Origin: Haliclystus octoradiatus
Taxonomy: Eukaryota; Cnidaria; Staurozoa; Stauromedusae; Haliclystidae
Assembly (NCBI GenBank): GCA_916610825.1
Contig: OU744446.1
Coordinates: forward strand, 18,321,131-18,385,130
Reading direction: 5' to 3'
Length of the DNA stretch: 64,000 nucleotides
Part shown: positions 48,401 through 59,753 of the stretch, piece after piece
Position numbering within the stretch: position 1 is the first letter of the stretch
How the letters are laid out: every line of letters begins with the position of its first letter
Position numbers and translations under genes: made by a program
The notes under the pieces: model-generated
What the model was told of the DNA's origin: nothing
Databases searched by the model: none
The model's input: the letters and a program-made list of their open reading frames with translations, nothing else

Positions 48401-49234
48401 CTATTCCTTCGTAGATGGCAATACCAGGCCAAAAAGGTCATATTCCTTTCTCAGCTTCTTCATTACAGCTTTTTTCAAACTCAACGGTACGTTACCCATA
48501 ATCCTTTGTTTAGTTAATTCTTTTTCAGATTTGGTTTGATAGTACTTCTGCTTAATTGGATAGTGATCATTTTCGTGTCCTAATTTCTCTAATATAAACC
48601 TGGAATCATCTTCGATATGTTCCATATCTCCTATGAAATCATAGCTCATCCAGCATGGTTCACACCAAGAGGAATACGAACACCAATGTGGATCACTTAG
48701 CGTCTGACTTGTTGCTAATATATATCTTAAAAATTGTTCAAAAGTGACCATCCATTTGGGAGATTTATCATCTGATTTTCTCACATCAGTGCGGTTAAAC
48801 TTTTTAATAGCACTATCAAATGAAGAATGATAATATGATTTAGGGTCTAGATTTGAACCAAATTTATCCCAGTAAGCAGAAAACAGCCGGTCAAATGGAT
48901 CACGAATGATCATAAATTTAAAATAAGTCTTAAGTAACTTCTCCTGTTCGCTAGAATTGTAATTGCTTAAGTAGGTAAACTGCCTGTAATTGATCTCTTT
49001 CTTTTGTGTTATTCCTTTCCACCTTGAAAACAAACGAAGCCAATTGGATGAACCAACTTTAGCCAATCCACAAAATATTGCTTTCTCTTCTGGTAAAACG
49101 ACAACATGGTTGAATAAATATTGTCGAACAGATTTTGTTAAACCGTTAAATATATCGAATTCTTTACGTCTTAGGTGACATTTTCTTTTTAAATGCTCCT
49201 TTTTAGTAAACATCCGTGATGTAATGTTACTGAT
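48401..49234 (-). CDS. Carbohydrate sulfotransferase, catalytic exon (Sulfotransfer_2/HNK-1 family)
   Basis: Transfers sulfate from PAPS to a sugar on glycoproteins or glycosaminoglycans in the Golgi. The 5' phosphosulfate-binding loop is CGLAKVGSSNWLRLF and the 3' phosphate-binding loop is IIRDPFDRLFSAYWDKF. The family box CEPCWMSYDFIGDMEHIEDD follows, with a HW...C upstream. The ORF is undamaged to its stop. It opens upstream to 49279 only via a GTG; a good acceptor (TTATGTTCCAG) ends at 49235, in frame with ISNITSRMFTKKEH, so I start the exon at 49234. The membrane-anchor exon must lie further right and was not identified. Closest known types are CHST8-14-like; the sugar acceptor is unknown. 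This is the best host gene in the window. Confidence 0.92.
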   Translation of the reverse strand: MSNITSRMFTKKEHLKRKCHLRRKEFDIFNGLTKSVRQYLFNHVVVLPEEKAIFCGLAKVGSSNWLRLFSRWKGITQKKEINYRQFTYLSNYNSSEQEKLLKTYFKFMIIRDPFDRLFSAYWDKFGSNLDPKSYYHSSFDSAIKKFNRTDVRKSDDKSPKWMVTFEQFLRYILATSQTLSDPHWCSYSSWCEPCWMSYDFIGDMEHIEDDSRFILEKLGHENDHYPIKQKYYQTKSEKELTKQRIMGNVPLSLKKAVMKKLRKEYDLFGLVLPSTKE

Positions 49235-49619
49235 CTGGAACATAATTAAATGATTAAAATGGCTTGTAATTTTTTTCACTTTTATTTAATTTATTTTGTC
49301 AAAGTTGATAAGAAAAAAAAGGAGAGTCACATAATATTATCTCTCATTAAAAAGTAGGCTAGTAATTTGTAGTATCTATATCAATATTTTCCAAAGCTAT
49401 TTACTCCGACCATGCATGTATTGAATGCACAATTTTTCACGCTAGAAATAAAAGATGGATCTCCCTCTGTAACGAACAGCCGGGGGACCAGGGGGGGGGG
49501 GTAAATTACATAATTTTGGCGTATAAATAGTAAAGAGTACATTTTTAAAATTCGGGAGAAAGATCTAGAGTATGCTTTACCACAATAAATTCGATGACCG
49601 ACTGACAATTTAAAGTTTA

Positions 49620-49830
49620 CAATGTGCTCACCGTAGTGTCAAACGGGTGAGTTATATAAAAATAACATTATCTTTTCAATATGCAGTGGGGGGAATGGCT
49701 AGATTTTATTGAGTCAGACTGACTGCTTAGATTTGTGGAAACAGAAGGCCCTTTCCTCTTAATAATGTGCTCGTCAAAATGCGTGATGCAAACATCGTCA
49801 GGTATATCCGACATAATTCATTTCACACGA
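49620..49830 (-). pseudogene. Penelope-like GIY-YIG fragment, minus copy
   Basis: The minus strand near 49820-49780 reads CDSCEMNYVGYT, the same block as in 50201-50524. The flanking 3' region (49620-49690) is an inverted diverged copy of 50590-50715, sharing words such as CCCCCCAC-ATATTGAAAA and TTATATAAC. Confidence 0.6.
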
Positions 49831-50200
49831 ATCACATCAAAAGATGGATATTTTCTTTCTGAATGTGAAAGATTACCTAAGATATTTTTGTCTCATAGGA
49901 ACGAAGTATCCTTGAGTCTATATTTAAATTATTTATTATTATTTTGCTGTTCACTATTTCTAAATTATTCTAATTCCATTTGATGCTAATAAATTTCAAA
50001 ACCTTTGAAAACCAGAATAAAAATGAGTCGGACTGAGTGTGAGCCTGGTTTGCCTATTGAAGGCAAAAACCCTGATCACATGAACATTGTGCTACCTTTA
50101 AGGATCAAGCCTCTGATAATTTCATAAAGCGTCAGTTAGTTGATTTAAGTTCAAAAATCGGAAATACCTTAGGCCAGTATTACAAGTAGGAAATTACAAA

Positions 50201-50524
50201 ATGAATTACATATGTGTGAACAAAAACGAGCTCTTGTCTCGTCGATGTGCTGCATATAGTTTCCAATGTGATTCGTGTAAAGTGAGTTATGTCGGATATA
50301 CCTGCAGACACTTGCATCAATGCATTGACGAGTACAAGAGAAAGAAGTCTGCTGTTTACAAACATGAAAATAAACAAATGGGAAATTTTGAAGACAACTT
50401 TGAAGTTTTTAAACAATGCAAAGATAAGTTTTTGTTTATTAATTTTGTAACAAATGACAGCGATATAAAACGCGGGATTTTACAACGTTTTGCCATATCA
50501 TATCTTCTTGGCATCATACGTTGA
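50201..50524 (+). pseudogene. Penelope-like element GIY-YIG endonuclease fragment
   Basis: FQCDSCKVSYVGYTCRHLHQ and CIDEYKRKKSAVYKHENKQM fit the C-terminal GIY-YIG domain of Penelope-like retroelements (Cys pair, YVGYT for the Y-x-G core, conserved H, then an EH/EY-K helix). The later Glu-containing block has been replaced by unrelated-looking sequence through a frame change. No reverse transcriptase part is nearby. Confidence 0.7.
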
Positions 50525-50764
50525 CTGTTTGATTCACGAAATGCTTTCAATCAGGCCAATCAAGCCAAACCTTAGCACTCAGTCATGACTCAATAAGTTA
50601 TCGGCTTTTCCCCCCACATATTGAAAACATATTGATATTGCCTTTGTGTAAAATAAGCTGTTGTTATATAACGCACCCATTTTGACACTATAGTTAGCAC
50701 TTTGTAAAACTTTTCAACAATTTTGGACCCATGTATGTTAGATAATTTTTCATTTAAAAAACAA

Positions 50765-51855
50765 CTAGCCATAATGTCATAATGTTAACCAGGATTTCAG
50801 TGATAGGCAAGTGATGGTCCACTCATTGTTCACAAACAGTAGCACTGCCAAATGCAAGCTGAGTTACCCGTTTTGAAAATATTAATGACTCATTTATTGT
50901 GTTATACCATACCAGTAGATTTGAGAATCTCTTGTAATTTAATGTTATGTAATGTAATTATTTGGCGTGAACTAGAATATTTACAAGTAGTGCGTATTTA
51001 AAAATTTATGTCGACTTTTAGCCGAAATGACTGGGAAGAAACGTTGTTTCCACCTCGCTATATAATGAATATAATGGTAAATATTTGGCTATGATATGTA
51101 AATCACACTTAAATGAAATAATACCTACTAAACTAGGTATTTTTTAATTTCTTAACTTTTATTTTTATACTTTTAAAAAAATTTTTTTTGAACACTTGAA
51201 CAAATTAAATCTGTATTTAAAGTCATGGTGATAAGCGTAACATATGACGGTAACATGTCTCTTGGCCTATAAATACATTATGATAAAAGCCTAATTATCA
51301 TCTGTTGTTACGAAAAATAGAATATTGAGTAAAATGCTATTTCTAAATATAAGGCGATATATATATGTGCTTACCTTTACTGTCATTTTCATGTTAATCT
51401 TTTCCACAGGGTAGACTATCACTGCCTTCATCTCTAGTTGACCTAAATTCAACATAATTAAGCGCACTAGTTATCTCTAGTAAAATAGTCTATAGTCTAT
51501 CATATTGTCTTGTGTACAGTTTCCATATTAGTTAATATAATTCAGAACTTCCTAATAACTGAGAATTATTCAAATATTTTTGAACACATTATCGAACAAT
51601 AGCTAAGAATACACATCTAAAGTCATAAGTTTTTTATCAAACTTTTGTTGAGAATAAATTTCTAATTTACTACGTATGTAAAATGTTGACCTCAGAAGCT
51701 TCTAAATAAGGAAATTCGTATTATCCTTAATTTTATCATTGCATTTGATCTAAAGGTGATCTAGCAATCGTGCTGGCTCATACAGAATAAACTTCGTTCG
51801 TCGTAAGTAATAATTTTCATTGGCAAGGAAATTGAGATAAAAATGCCTTAAGTCA
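50765..51855. other. AT-rich non-coding stretch
   Basis: Nothing recognised. Confidence 0.45.
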
Positions 51856-51863
51856 AGCTATTT

Positions 51864-52559
51864 TAGCCTACTCGCAGACTCACTATCAAAATGTAAATTT
51901 GGTAAACAGTAGCGTCTGCTAACTCGAGGAAAAAAGCTTGCCTTTGCTGAATCAGCACGGGGCGTGGAAAGGTGTAAAAACTATTGTCCTACAAGGGCTG
52001 TGATTCGAGGCCAAGATTTTTTGGCGACGAATCAGCGAAGAGTATTTCAAAGAGAGGCTTGGTGGGCTAGACTGCAATAACTCCCTTCCTTGTTATTTTT
52101 CAGAAAACTTCATGCCTTTCGAAATCGTTTGGAAAATTTTCATTATGGTTACTCTATATTTGCTTCGTTCGTTCGACAAAATTAGTCTATCACACGGCCA
52201 ATTCAAATTCGTAGCGGCTCGAGGTTAATTCCGGTGAAGCATGAATTAATGCAGTAGACCATTTGATCATTATTGATGTTAAAGTCGAATTTCAGATTTA
52301 TTGAAAATTAGATATCTTCCCTAAAATTAATTGTGACATACTAACTGTAAATGAGTTTCAAGTAAATTAATAATAATATGGTTGGAGTCGTTTGTCTTTT
52401 TCTGGGCCTGACTTTCGTGGCCAAGCATTCTTAGCGAAAGCGAGGCAGCCAATTTCCACGCCCCGTGCTGATTCAGCAAAGGCAAGCTTTTGTCCTCTAG
52501 TTAGCAGACTCTACTGTTTAACAAATTTACATTTTGACAGTGAGTCTGCGAGCAGGCTA
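51864..52559. mobile_element. 696-bp non-autonomous TIR transposon
   Basis: Inverted arms of ~105 bases begin TAGCCTACTCGCAGACTCAC (left) and, on the other strand, TAGCCTGCTCGCAGACTCAC (right). They run through GCTTGCCTTTGCTGAATCAG to GCACGGGGCGTGGAAA with about 8 mismatches. AGCTATTT is duplicated outside (51856-51863 and 52560-52567). An 8-bp duplication fits hAT-like superfamilies, although the tip TAGCCT is not the classical CAG form. The interior has no ORF. Confidence 0.88.
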
Positions 52560-52567
52560 AGCTATTT

Positions 52568-53731
52568 TGGATGGTCAGCTGAACAATATTTACAAAGTTA
52601 CTGCTATTCCTGCCGTCATCGATTATGAAATGCCACAACATCACATGATACTCTAATTTCAACATCAAATATTTCATTCTTTATACTGAGGCATCCCAAT
52701 TGATCAGCTATTTATAAAACTCCTCGATACTTATACAAGCTTACGTATAGATTATACTACTCGATTCCAGGATAATAGTTTATGGTATCGTTTCATAACG
52801 CATTTGTTATGTTTGAAATCCGTATTATATAGACTAATATTCTTTACCTGCTCAACAAGAACATTTTATTATACTTTCATGTTATTACCACCACAATGTA
52901 TATTGACAGTGTAATTGCGCCTTGGATAAGAACATCAGCAGTGTCAATTACTATTCAACATGAATAAATTACCTCGATAAAAAACAGGCGTGTAATAAAC
53001 AGTAAATACTGAAAGAACGATTAAAGTTGATATCAATGCCATAAACCATTTCGCTAGGTCGTTCATGCTGGCCTCACAATTGATTGATCTATAAGTCCCG
53101 CTTTGATACGACGCAATTTGACGAGTGGTAAGCGGTAGTGCCTCACTTAGTTTGACGTGAGAATTGACACTTTCTCCGTTAGATTGTGTCCTTGATAAAC
53201 GATTTTTCTAAATTTAAATAATTCTATATACTGGCTCTACTATGTTTACATATCATTATGTCGACCCTTTTTCAGCTACGACATATAAATTGTTGAGTCA
53301 ACTCATTGCTTAATTAAACATTTATCATTTGGGCCGCTTGCTATAGAACAACGCAAAAACTATACTCAATTGGATGGGATTCATATACCTGTCTGTTATT
53401 ATTTGAGTTTGAAACATAATTCAAATTATTTAAAGCTACCATTAACCATTTTGTATTAATTATCGTCTATTAACGACCACAGTATACTTATAGCTACCTG
53501 CGTTGAAGGAAAAAGAATTTACATACGCATGATTTCGCTCTATGAAAATGACTTACTATATCAATATTTTATTGAGCAATGTTAAATAATTTATTTAAAA
53601 TAATCATTCATTTCCCTTTATATTCAGTTCATTAGAAATAGATTTGTTGAGTGCCTACATACAATTATTTTATCCATAGCAATCTAAACAATAATAGATT
53701 CAGATTAGCAATAATTCAATTTAAGTGATGT
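52568..53731. other. Non-coding stretch
   Basis: No gene or repeat recognised. Confidence 0.45.
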
Positions 53732-54291
53732 CTATGAGCTATTCATCAATTGATAATTATAATAAAAGTCACAGGTACATTTTCTATCATCGTAATAGAA
53801 GCCTATAGCTTGATATGGGTTGGGGTTACACGGTTGATCATTGTAATAACATTGCGGAAAGCAGATTTGCTTTCCCCGCGTGACAGCAATAAAGAAAGTT
53901 GCGCTATCACTTTCAATTACACAGTAGCGTAGGATAAAATTATTTTCTCTATTCAATCGTAATATTACAATGGAAACGTGACTACAGGTCTTTTCGCTCA
54001 AATAAAACTGATCGTATTCATTGCATGTACTGTGTTCGGGCGAAAATGGCATGATTATAGCGATATTATAGTAATTTTGTGTAATCTCGTATTTGTACAG
54101 TATTGTGCACATCTTTTTCGAGGCTGCCTCAAAGCGAGATAGTGAATGTATATTCTCCACTTCTCGATAACCATGGCTGCTGGTGGACAAAAGATAATCC
54201 AACTTATCATGCATGTTTGGAGCGGTTACAACAATGAAAGACTCTGTTATCAAAGCATTTATCGATGATAATAAAAATATAAAAGTTACTT
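53732..54291 (-). CDS. Probable exon of a secreted Cys-rich protein, unknown family
   Basis: A 186-codon open stretch ends at a stop (53732). An acceptor CCTCTCAG ends at 54292; reading on in frame gives VTFIFLLSSINALITES, which looks like a signal peptide. No ATG lies in frame between the nearest upstream TAG and this point, so the Met should be in an earlier exon. The mature part has nine Cys, clustered at the end (KQICFPQCYYNDQPC and RKCTCDFYYN), and two Tyr/Asn-rich strands. The block IHSLSRFEAASKKMC recurs at 62590-62680. I do not recognise the family. Confidence 0.55.
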
Positions 54292-54875
54292 CTGAGAGGG
54301 TCTATAAACTTTATCTAGAAAAATACATTCACGAACTTGAAGGTTAGTTACAAAACACTGTTGTGGTTGTGTGACACCTGATGATGGGCAACGAAGATTT
54401 GCTTCACAACTATCAATAGTCTTCTTCAAGGCAATTCGCATATATCATTCATAGATGAGACATTCATGAGTCTTGTTTCAATGTCATTGGACCTGCATAA
54501 TCTGATTATTAACATGTAAAACGGAATGGCTTAGACAACATTCAATCTAATTATCTAAGTTGGGACAATAAGAAACGTGTAATAATAACAAGTACTTTAA
54601 TAACAAATAACAAGCGACAAGTATTTTATTACTTTCTTATTACTTGAAACACAGATTCATCAAGTACGTTCTATCATGTATGTGTAATAATATATATTAT
54701 GTAAGGTACATTTTGATTTCAAGATCCACTGTTCAATGCTATTTGTAATAAGATAAGATAAAACACTTTAGCTTGTTTGTTCTCTGAAATCATTATCCCA
54801 ATTTCTATCTTAGTTTTAGTCCTAGAACTTGAACCATACAGTCAATTGTATATGGAGGTTTAATAATTCATGCTT
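54292..54875. other. Non-coding stretch
   Basis: Presumed 3' flank of the second THAP-DDE transposon. Its tip was not located. Confidence 0.4.
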
Positions 54876-55631
54876 TCATATTCCTATTTCATATGAATCA
54901 TCAAAATCTTCGTCCTCAGAAATTTCATCTTCTGCAGCTAACTCCTTGATTAATGGGCCTTGAAAGTTAGTTAATAAGCAACATACTGACCATAATTGCT
55001 GAATCGTACCTGCCAATCTCAACGATAAAGGACTGTCAAACAGATGATACTCTCTGAATCGTCGAATGGCTCGCTCGACATGAACTCTGAGGTTTACAAT
55101 TTTCTCGTTGTATAGTTGCTCCTCCTTTGTAAATCTAATTTTTCTTTCAAGGAAGGTAGAAATATCTACAGTGCAACCAAGTGGAGCCAGAAGGGAATCA
55201 ATTTTGAAACCTTTGTCGACCATGATACTGTCATCAGGCCCTAACAGGTCTAACATACCAGATTCAGAAGTAATAGCAATGTCGGAAATACTTCAAGTAT
55301 ACAACATGCTCACAAAGCTCATATGGAGAACTATAAACGAGCTCAAATGGAGAACTACCAACCAATTCCTTCAAGATAGTTGTCCTTCATGGCTAAATGT
55401 CTAAATATTTCAGAATTTGAATACTAGAATTGAAGGATATTGTGTCTTTAGTTCAGTACAGTCCAGAATCACTGTCACGGAATCGTTTACTTGACTTCTT
55501 GTTGGCCAAAATGGTTGAGAACCAAGAACACAATATAAAAAGTTAGCCCATGAAGTAATGTTTCTGCTCACAGTAGATTGATATGTGTTAAATTTATCTG
55601 GTAATTCTTGGTTAAGGCTTCCAAGGATCAA
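54876..55631 (-). pseudogene. Second DDE_4 transposase, catalytic part
   Basis: 55631-55410 reads LGSLNQELPDKFNTYQSTVS, SWANFLYCVLG and VTVILDCTEL (first catalytic D). 55280-54876 reads SDIAITSESGMLDLLGPDDS, MVDKGF (second D), LRVHVERAIRRFREYHL (E) and an acidic tail to a stop. About 130 bases between them (55280-55410) do not fit, so the middle of the core is lost or replaced. The N-terminal THAP and helix-turn-helix parts lie at 58950-59750, on the far side of an inserted LINE. Confidence 0.8.
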
Positions 55632-56015
55632 TCAGTGGCAGTTTGTTATTGTACATGTAATTTGCCATGCACATTGATTTCTTGGCAGTATGGCGTTGTT
55701 TTGTTTTTTTGTTGTTTTTTAACAGGAAAATACAGGGGATTAAATTCACAAATAATTCCACTTACATACATCCTTACACAATAACAAAAGTAAGATTAAT
55801 ATAAAAAATTATATTAAAGGAAGTTGATGATTATATTATATAATTCATTTATTTGCCAAAAAAAAATGACAGGCAAGAACAAAGGAGAGTTTGCACCCTC
55901 ACTAACATGTGGCCTAAGTAATATATATAATACATGAATAAGAAGATAATTAATGCGTGATAAATTGATTGTAAATAAGTAATTATTTAAAGATATTGTT
56001 GCAATGATTAACTGA

Positions 56016-57347
56016 TTAACCATAGCCAAAAATTTTGCAATGTGATAACGTGTTTACTTTTTCGAGTGATGCCTTGAACTCTTTGACAGTCTTAGAATTA
56101 ACTGCGAAGTCCGGTAGTGAGTTCCACCATGGTATCACTCTGTTGTTAAACATAAATTTCGTAATATTGGTCCTACACATTTGCGTTGAATATAGTTTGT
56201 AAGGATGACCACGCATTGTATATTTGTTTATAAGATATTTACAATTTATCGAATCAAGAGATAAATCAATTAAGTCATGCGTGATTTTATAAATCATGAT
56301 TAAATCAGCTTTAACCCTCCTCGACTCTAATGATTCTAGCTTGAGGAGCTTTAGGCGATCACAGTAATCAATAAATTTGAGATTGGCAGCGTTACATATG
56401 AATCTTGTAAAAAATCGCTGAATTTTTTCTAGCAATACAATATCTTTTGCTAAGCAAGGGTTCCAAACTGGGGAACAAGTCTCTAGAATAGGTCTTACAT
56501 ATACTTTGAATGCATTTAATAATAATAAGGGATTTTTTGATGTAAATGATTTCATAATTAAGTAAGAACGTGAATACGCTTTTGCTGCTATCATTGAACA
56601 ATGAGACGAAGGCTTCAAATCGGACGTAACTATGATACCAAGGTCTCGAATTCTATAAACTGTTTGTAAGTGATGACCATCTAAATTGTAGGAAGTATTG
56701 TTACAGTTCGGTTTAGATGTTGTAAACAAGGAGCACTTTTCGAATGCTATCCTCAGCTGCCAAGTTTTCGTCCATTGTGCCAGATTTTCGAGAGTTTTTG
56801 ATAAATTTGCTGAAGTCCCGTTTTTTCGGGCAGAATAAAATTTTGAATCGTCTGCAAATAAACTTACTTTACAATCACCTTCAAGGCAGTCAGCAATGTC
56901 ATTTATGAACAATATAAATAATAGAGGTCCCAATACGGAACCTTGAGGAACACCACTAACTACATTCGAGGGTGACGATAAACTATTACCAACAGATACT
57001 CTTTGGGTACGACCGGTTAAAAAAGAAGATATCCAAGTTAGTAATTCATAGCCTATGCCATAAGCTTTCAATTTGATAAGTAACCTTTGGTGACTAACGG
57101 TATCGAACGCCTTGCTGAAATCAATGTAGGCGGCGTCTATCTTAAAACAGTTATTCAAGGCCTTACTCCACTCGTGTAGCGTATCCAGTAATTGTGTGCA
57201 GGTTGATCGTCGGGCAAGGAAACCATACTGCTGTTTTGAAATAATGTTATTAACTAATAGATATGTACCAATTTGTGAATTGATTATAGATTCCATGACT
57301 TTACAGATGATGCATGTTAAAGATATAGGTCTGTAGTTCTGTCTCAT
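56016..57347 (-). pseudogene. LINE reverse transcriptase
   Basis: A 443-residue uninterrupted frame: NYRPISLTCIICKVMESIIN, QYGFLARRSTC, AAYIDFSKAFDTVSHQRLL (catalytic D76), SGVPQGSVLGPLLFILFIND, FADDSKFY (D166-D167), IRDLGIIVTSDLKPSSHCSM, SPVWNPCL and a C-terminal thumb ending FKASLEKVNTLS. All catalytic residues are present. It copies element RNA at the target nick. Clade CR1/L2-like by motif style. Confidence 0.92.
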
Positions 57348-58222
57348 TGAGGATTTTCCTTTTTAAAAATAGGAACAACAATAGCGGTTTTCCAAATTGT
57401 AGGTAGCTCTCCGCTTAAAATTGATAGTTCGAATAGCATTGACAAAGGCAGTGATATTTCATAAGCGATTGACTTCAGAAATAGGGCCGGATATCCATCA
57501 GGTGAACGCGATGTTTTGTTTGGAAGGCTATGTAATGCCTTCAGAACATTTAAAGAAGAAAATTTAATAAAATTGAGATTTTTCTCTGGATTTACCTTGC
57601 TTTCAAATGCTGGACTTGTTCCATCGTCTTGGCTAAAAACTGAAGTAAAGTAATCATTGAGAATTGTAGATTTGTCGATGTCATCAATTCGTAGTTCATC
57701 ATTAACATCATAAATTGGAGGTATTGAAGGCTGCGAGTGTAATTTTGAATTTACGAATGAATAAAACCTTGTAAGAGAGACATCATCAAGAAGAGAGCTT
57801 TCACGTTTAATGTTATGTTCTTTGACAGCATTATCGTACTCACGAGATAGAGATTTATATATTTGCTTTTGTGTATCGGAATTGTTACGTAATCGGTAAG
57901 CACATCGGCGTCTTAGCATTAGATGTATTATTGTTTTAGGATATTTTGATTTACGTGAACTGTTGTTGGATGTTGGCACATGTAATACTATAGCTGTATC
58001 AAGAATGTTACAAATGCTGTCCCAAAAAGAGTGGACATCTTTATTACAATTGTGGTAAATGGATAACCAATCAACGTGTTGTAAACTTTGACATATTGAT
58101 GGATAATCTGCCTTGCGAAAATTACGATTAATAGATCTTTTGCTATGTGGATGTAATGGTATATTAATTGATATTTCAATAGCGTTATGGTCATTTGTTT
58201 GTGAATGGTTATGCAACATCAA
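57344..58222 (-). pseudogene. LINE linker and start of reverse transcriptase
   Basis: Begins with DHNAIEISINIPL (end of the endonuclease). A basic helical linker follows (KYPKTIIHLMLRRRCAYRLR), then LPNKTSRSPDGYPALFLKS and GELPTIWKTAIVVPIFKK, reverse transcriptase blocks 1-2. It ends at a frameshift near 57350 inside the block that precedes NYRPISL. Confidence 0.85.
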
Positions 58223-58940
58223 TTTCAGTAATCGAGTCTGGCGTTGAAGTAATAACGAGATCTAGACAATTATCCAAACGTGTGGGTTCAGTAATAATTT
58301 GTTTGAGATTATTTCTGTTAATAGAATCAAGAAAGGAATCATGACAAATATCTCCGAAACTTGTCGGAACAGTCCAGTCGATTGAAGGAAAATTAAAATC
58401 ACCAAAAATGAAACAAGGGAAATGATAATTTGTGCAGAAGTCCATAAAGGAACATAGTGAGTATGTGCTGCAAGAACTACATGCTGCCGAAGGCGGATAA
58501 TAAACACATACCAGTCGTTGCTGCTCTCTCGACGAAAAATGAATGTCTATAATGATTGCTTCTAAATTTGAAAAGTTGGATGGTATGTCAGGAATAGTGT
58601 ATCGTAGGGTATTTCTTAAAATAATAGCAACACCGCCTCCATTTCCATCATGCGGTCTATCAGTGCGAATAATACTATACGGGGCTAAATTGATTAATAA
58701 AGAATCTGGAACAATAGAAGTAAGCCATGTTTCAGATACAAGAATGACATCATAAAGATTTGAATTAAGTAACATGTGAAACTGATCTAACTTGTTCATG
58801 AGGGACCGTGAATTAAAATAATAGCATTTTAAGGATGTTAATTTCTTTGAAGAGTTTATAGCTGGAATATCGTTAGTAGATGTAGCTGTATCCATGCTTT
58901 GGCAATTATATACTTCAGCCTCGGAATTAGGATTGTCCAT
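58209..58940 (-). pseudogene. LINE APE-type endonuclease
   Basis: From SSKKLTSLKCYYFNSRSLMN on it is a full EEP domain: NSRSL (Asn), VSETWL (Glu), GGGVAIILR, VYYPPSAACS, FGDFNFPSIDW (Asp, Asn) and LDLVITS. It nicks genomic DNA to prime reverse transcription. The first ~30 residues (MDNPNSEAEVYNCQ...) are not typical and may belong to the host transposase linker. The frame is lost before the SDHNA-type motif, which appears in the next ORF as TNDHNAIEISI. Confidence 0.85.
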
Positions 58941-58949
58941 GTTAGTTTT

Positions 58950-59231
58950 TCTCTAGCATCATTATAAATAGAGTTGAAGAAGGACATGAATAATCCATAG
59001 CTTGTAAATCAAGTGTAGAACCGCATTAGGTTAGGATCTTTAGAGAGCCTATAAAGACCAAACCTCTCCAATTGTAGACGCTCAATTTGATTCTCCAAAA
59101 TACTGATATGTTCAGATGATTTCTTAAGTCCATCTTCGGTAGAAATAGTGATTACATTAAGATAGCCATGGTCTATATTGGCATTTGTTGTGGTCATGGC
59201 ACAGTCGATGGCAACATCTTCATCTTGAAAA
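58950..59231 (-). pseudogene. Second transposase, exon with helix-turn-helix
   Basis: An acceptor CTATTTTAG ends at 59232. The exon reads FQDEDVAIDCAMTTTNANI, a coiled coil (EHISILENQIERLQLE), and RFGLYRLSKDPNLMRFYT then a stop and FTSYGLFMSFFNSIYNDARE. The last block is the DDE_4-associated helix-turn-helix (F-x-x-x-R-x...FYTGF-like). The Gly expected after FYT is a stop codon (59009). Then the LINE begins. Confidence 0.75.
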
Positions 59232-59329
59232 CTAAAATAGGGTTAAAAACAACACACAGTTTAAAAGAGGTATAACAATGTGTAGGCCTACCCCCAATAT
59301 GCCAATATAACCGAAAACACATGCATTAC
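59232..59329 (-). other. 98-base intron in the second transposase gene
   Basis: The donor GTAATG follows TCTAG at 59330, and the acceptor CTATTTTAG ends at 59232. Joining the exons keeps the reading frame from the THAP end (IVPSVFAWKAPE) to the helix-turn-helix exon, which supports a true intron. Confidence 0.7.
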
Positions 59330-59747
59330 CTAGATGAATTTTCGGTTTGATTGTCAAATTATCTCGTTTTGGGAAGTCTTCCTGCTGGCGTTTCCGGAGC
59401 TTTCCAGGCAAACACCGAGGGCACAATACCAGATTTCAATTTTCACATTGCAGTACAAGTCCATTTGTAGCCAGTGGCTTGAAATGCTCTGAGCACGCAT
59501 GATTACCATTTGTTACGTATAATGAATTATTAAAAATATCAAGACTTTTACATAGTTTTCTGCAAGAACTTGCTGCTCTGTTGTTGTTAGGAATTTCTCA
59601 TCTAATAGCGAAAACCCAATCTTTTCTCAATAATCTATCCTTGGGAAATTTATGAAAAGCTAATTTTAGCTTTTTTAGCAAAGGTTCTATTGTATCTCTA
59701 TTTGTACGCCAACTGTTTGAACTGTGGAACTGAACAGTGTTCCATGA
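59330..59747 (-). pseudogene. Second transposase, THAP domain exon
   Basis: The ATG is at 59745-59747 (MEHCSVPQFKQLAYK, then a stop). Then come AKKAKISFHKFPKDRLLRKD and WVFAIR, a stop, and NNRAASSCRKLC. Further on are YVTNGNHACSEHFKPLATNG (C-x2-H) and, after a frame change, GIVPSVFAWKAPE, where VPSVF matches the AVPxxF end of THAP domains. The first C of the C-x4-C pair is present; the second is Phe/absent. The ATG lies inside the 13-bp target duplication of the satellite-bearing element. Confidence 0.75.
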
Positions 59748-59753
59748 TTTCCA

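Larger units (their letters stand above)
55845..58940 (-). mobile_element. Nearly complete CR1/L2-like LINE inside the second transposase
   Basis: In element order: APE endonuclease, linker, reverse transcriptase, 3' UTR of ~170 bases and an AT-rich tail near 55845 (AAATAAATGAATTATATAAT on the minus strand). Only two frameshifts break the coding region. The exact 5' junction with the transposase lies between about 58850 and 58960 and is not resolved. Transposase parts on both sides (55631 and 59000) share its orientation, so the LINE clearly interrupts that gene. Confidence 0.85.
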
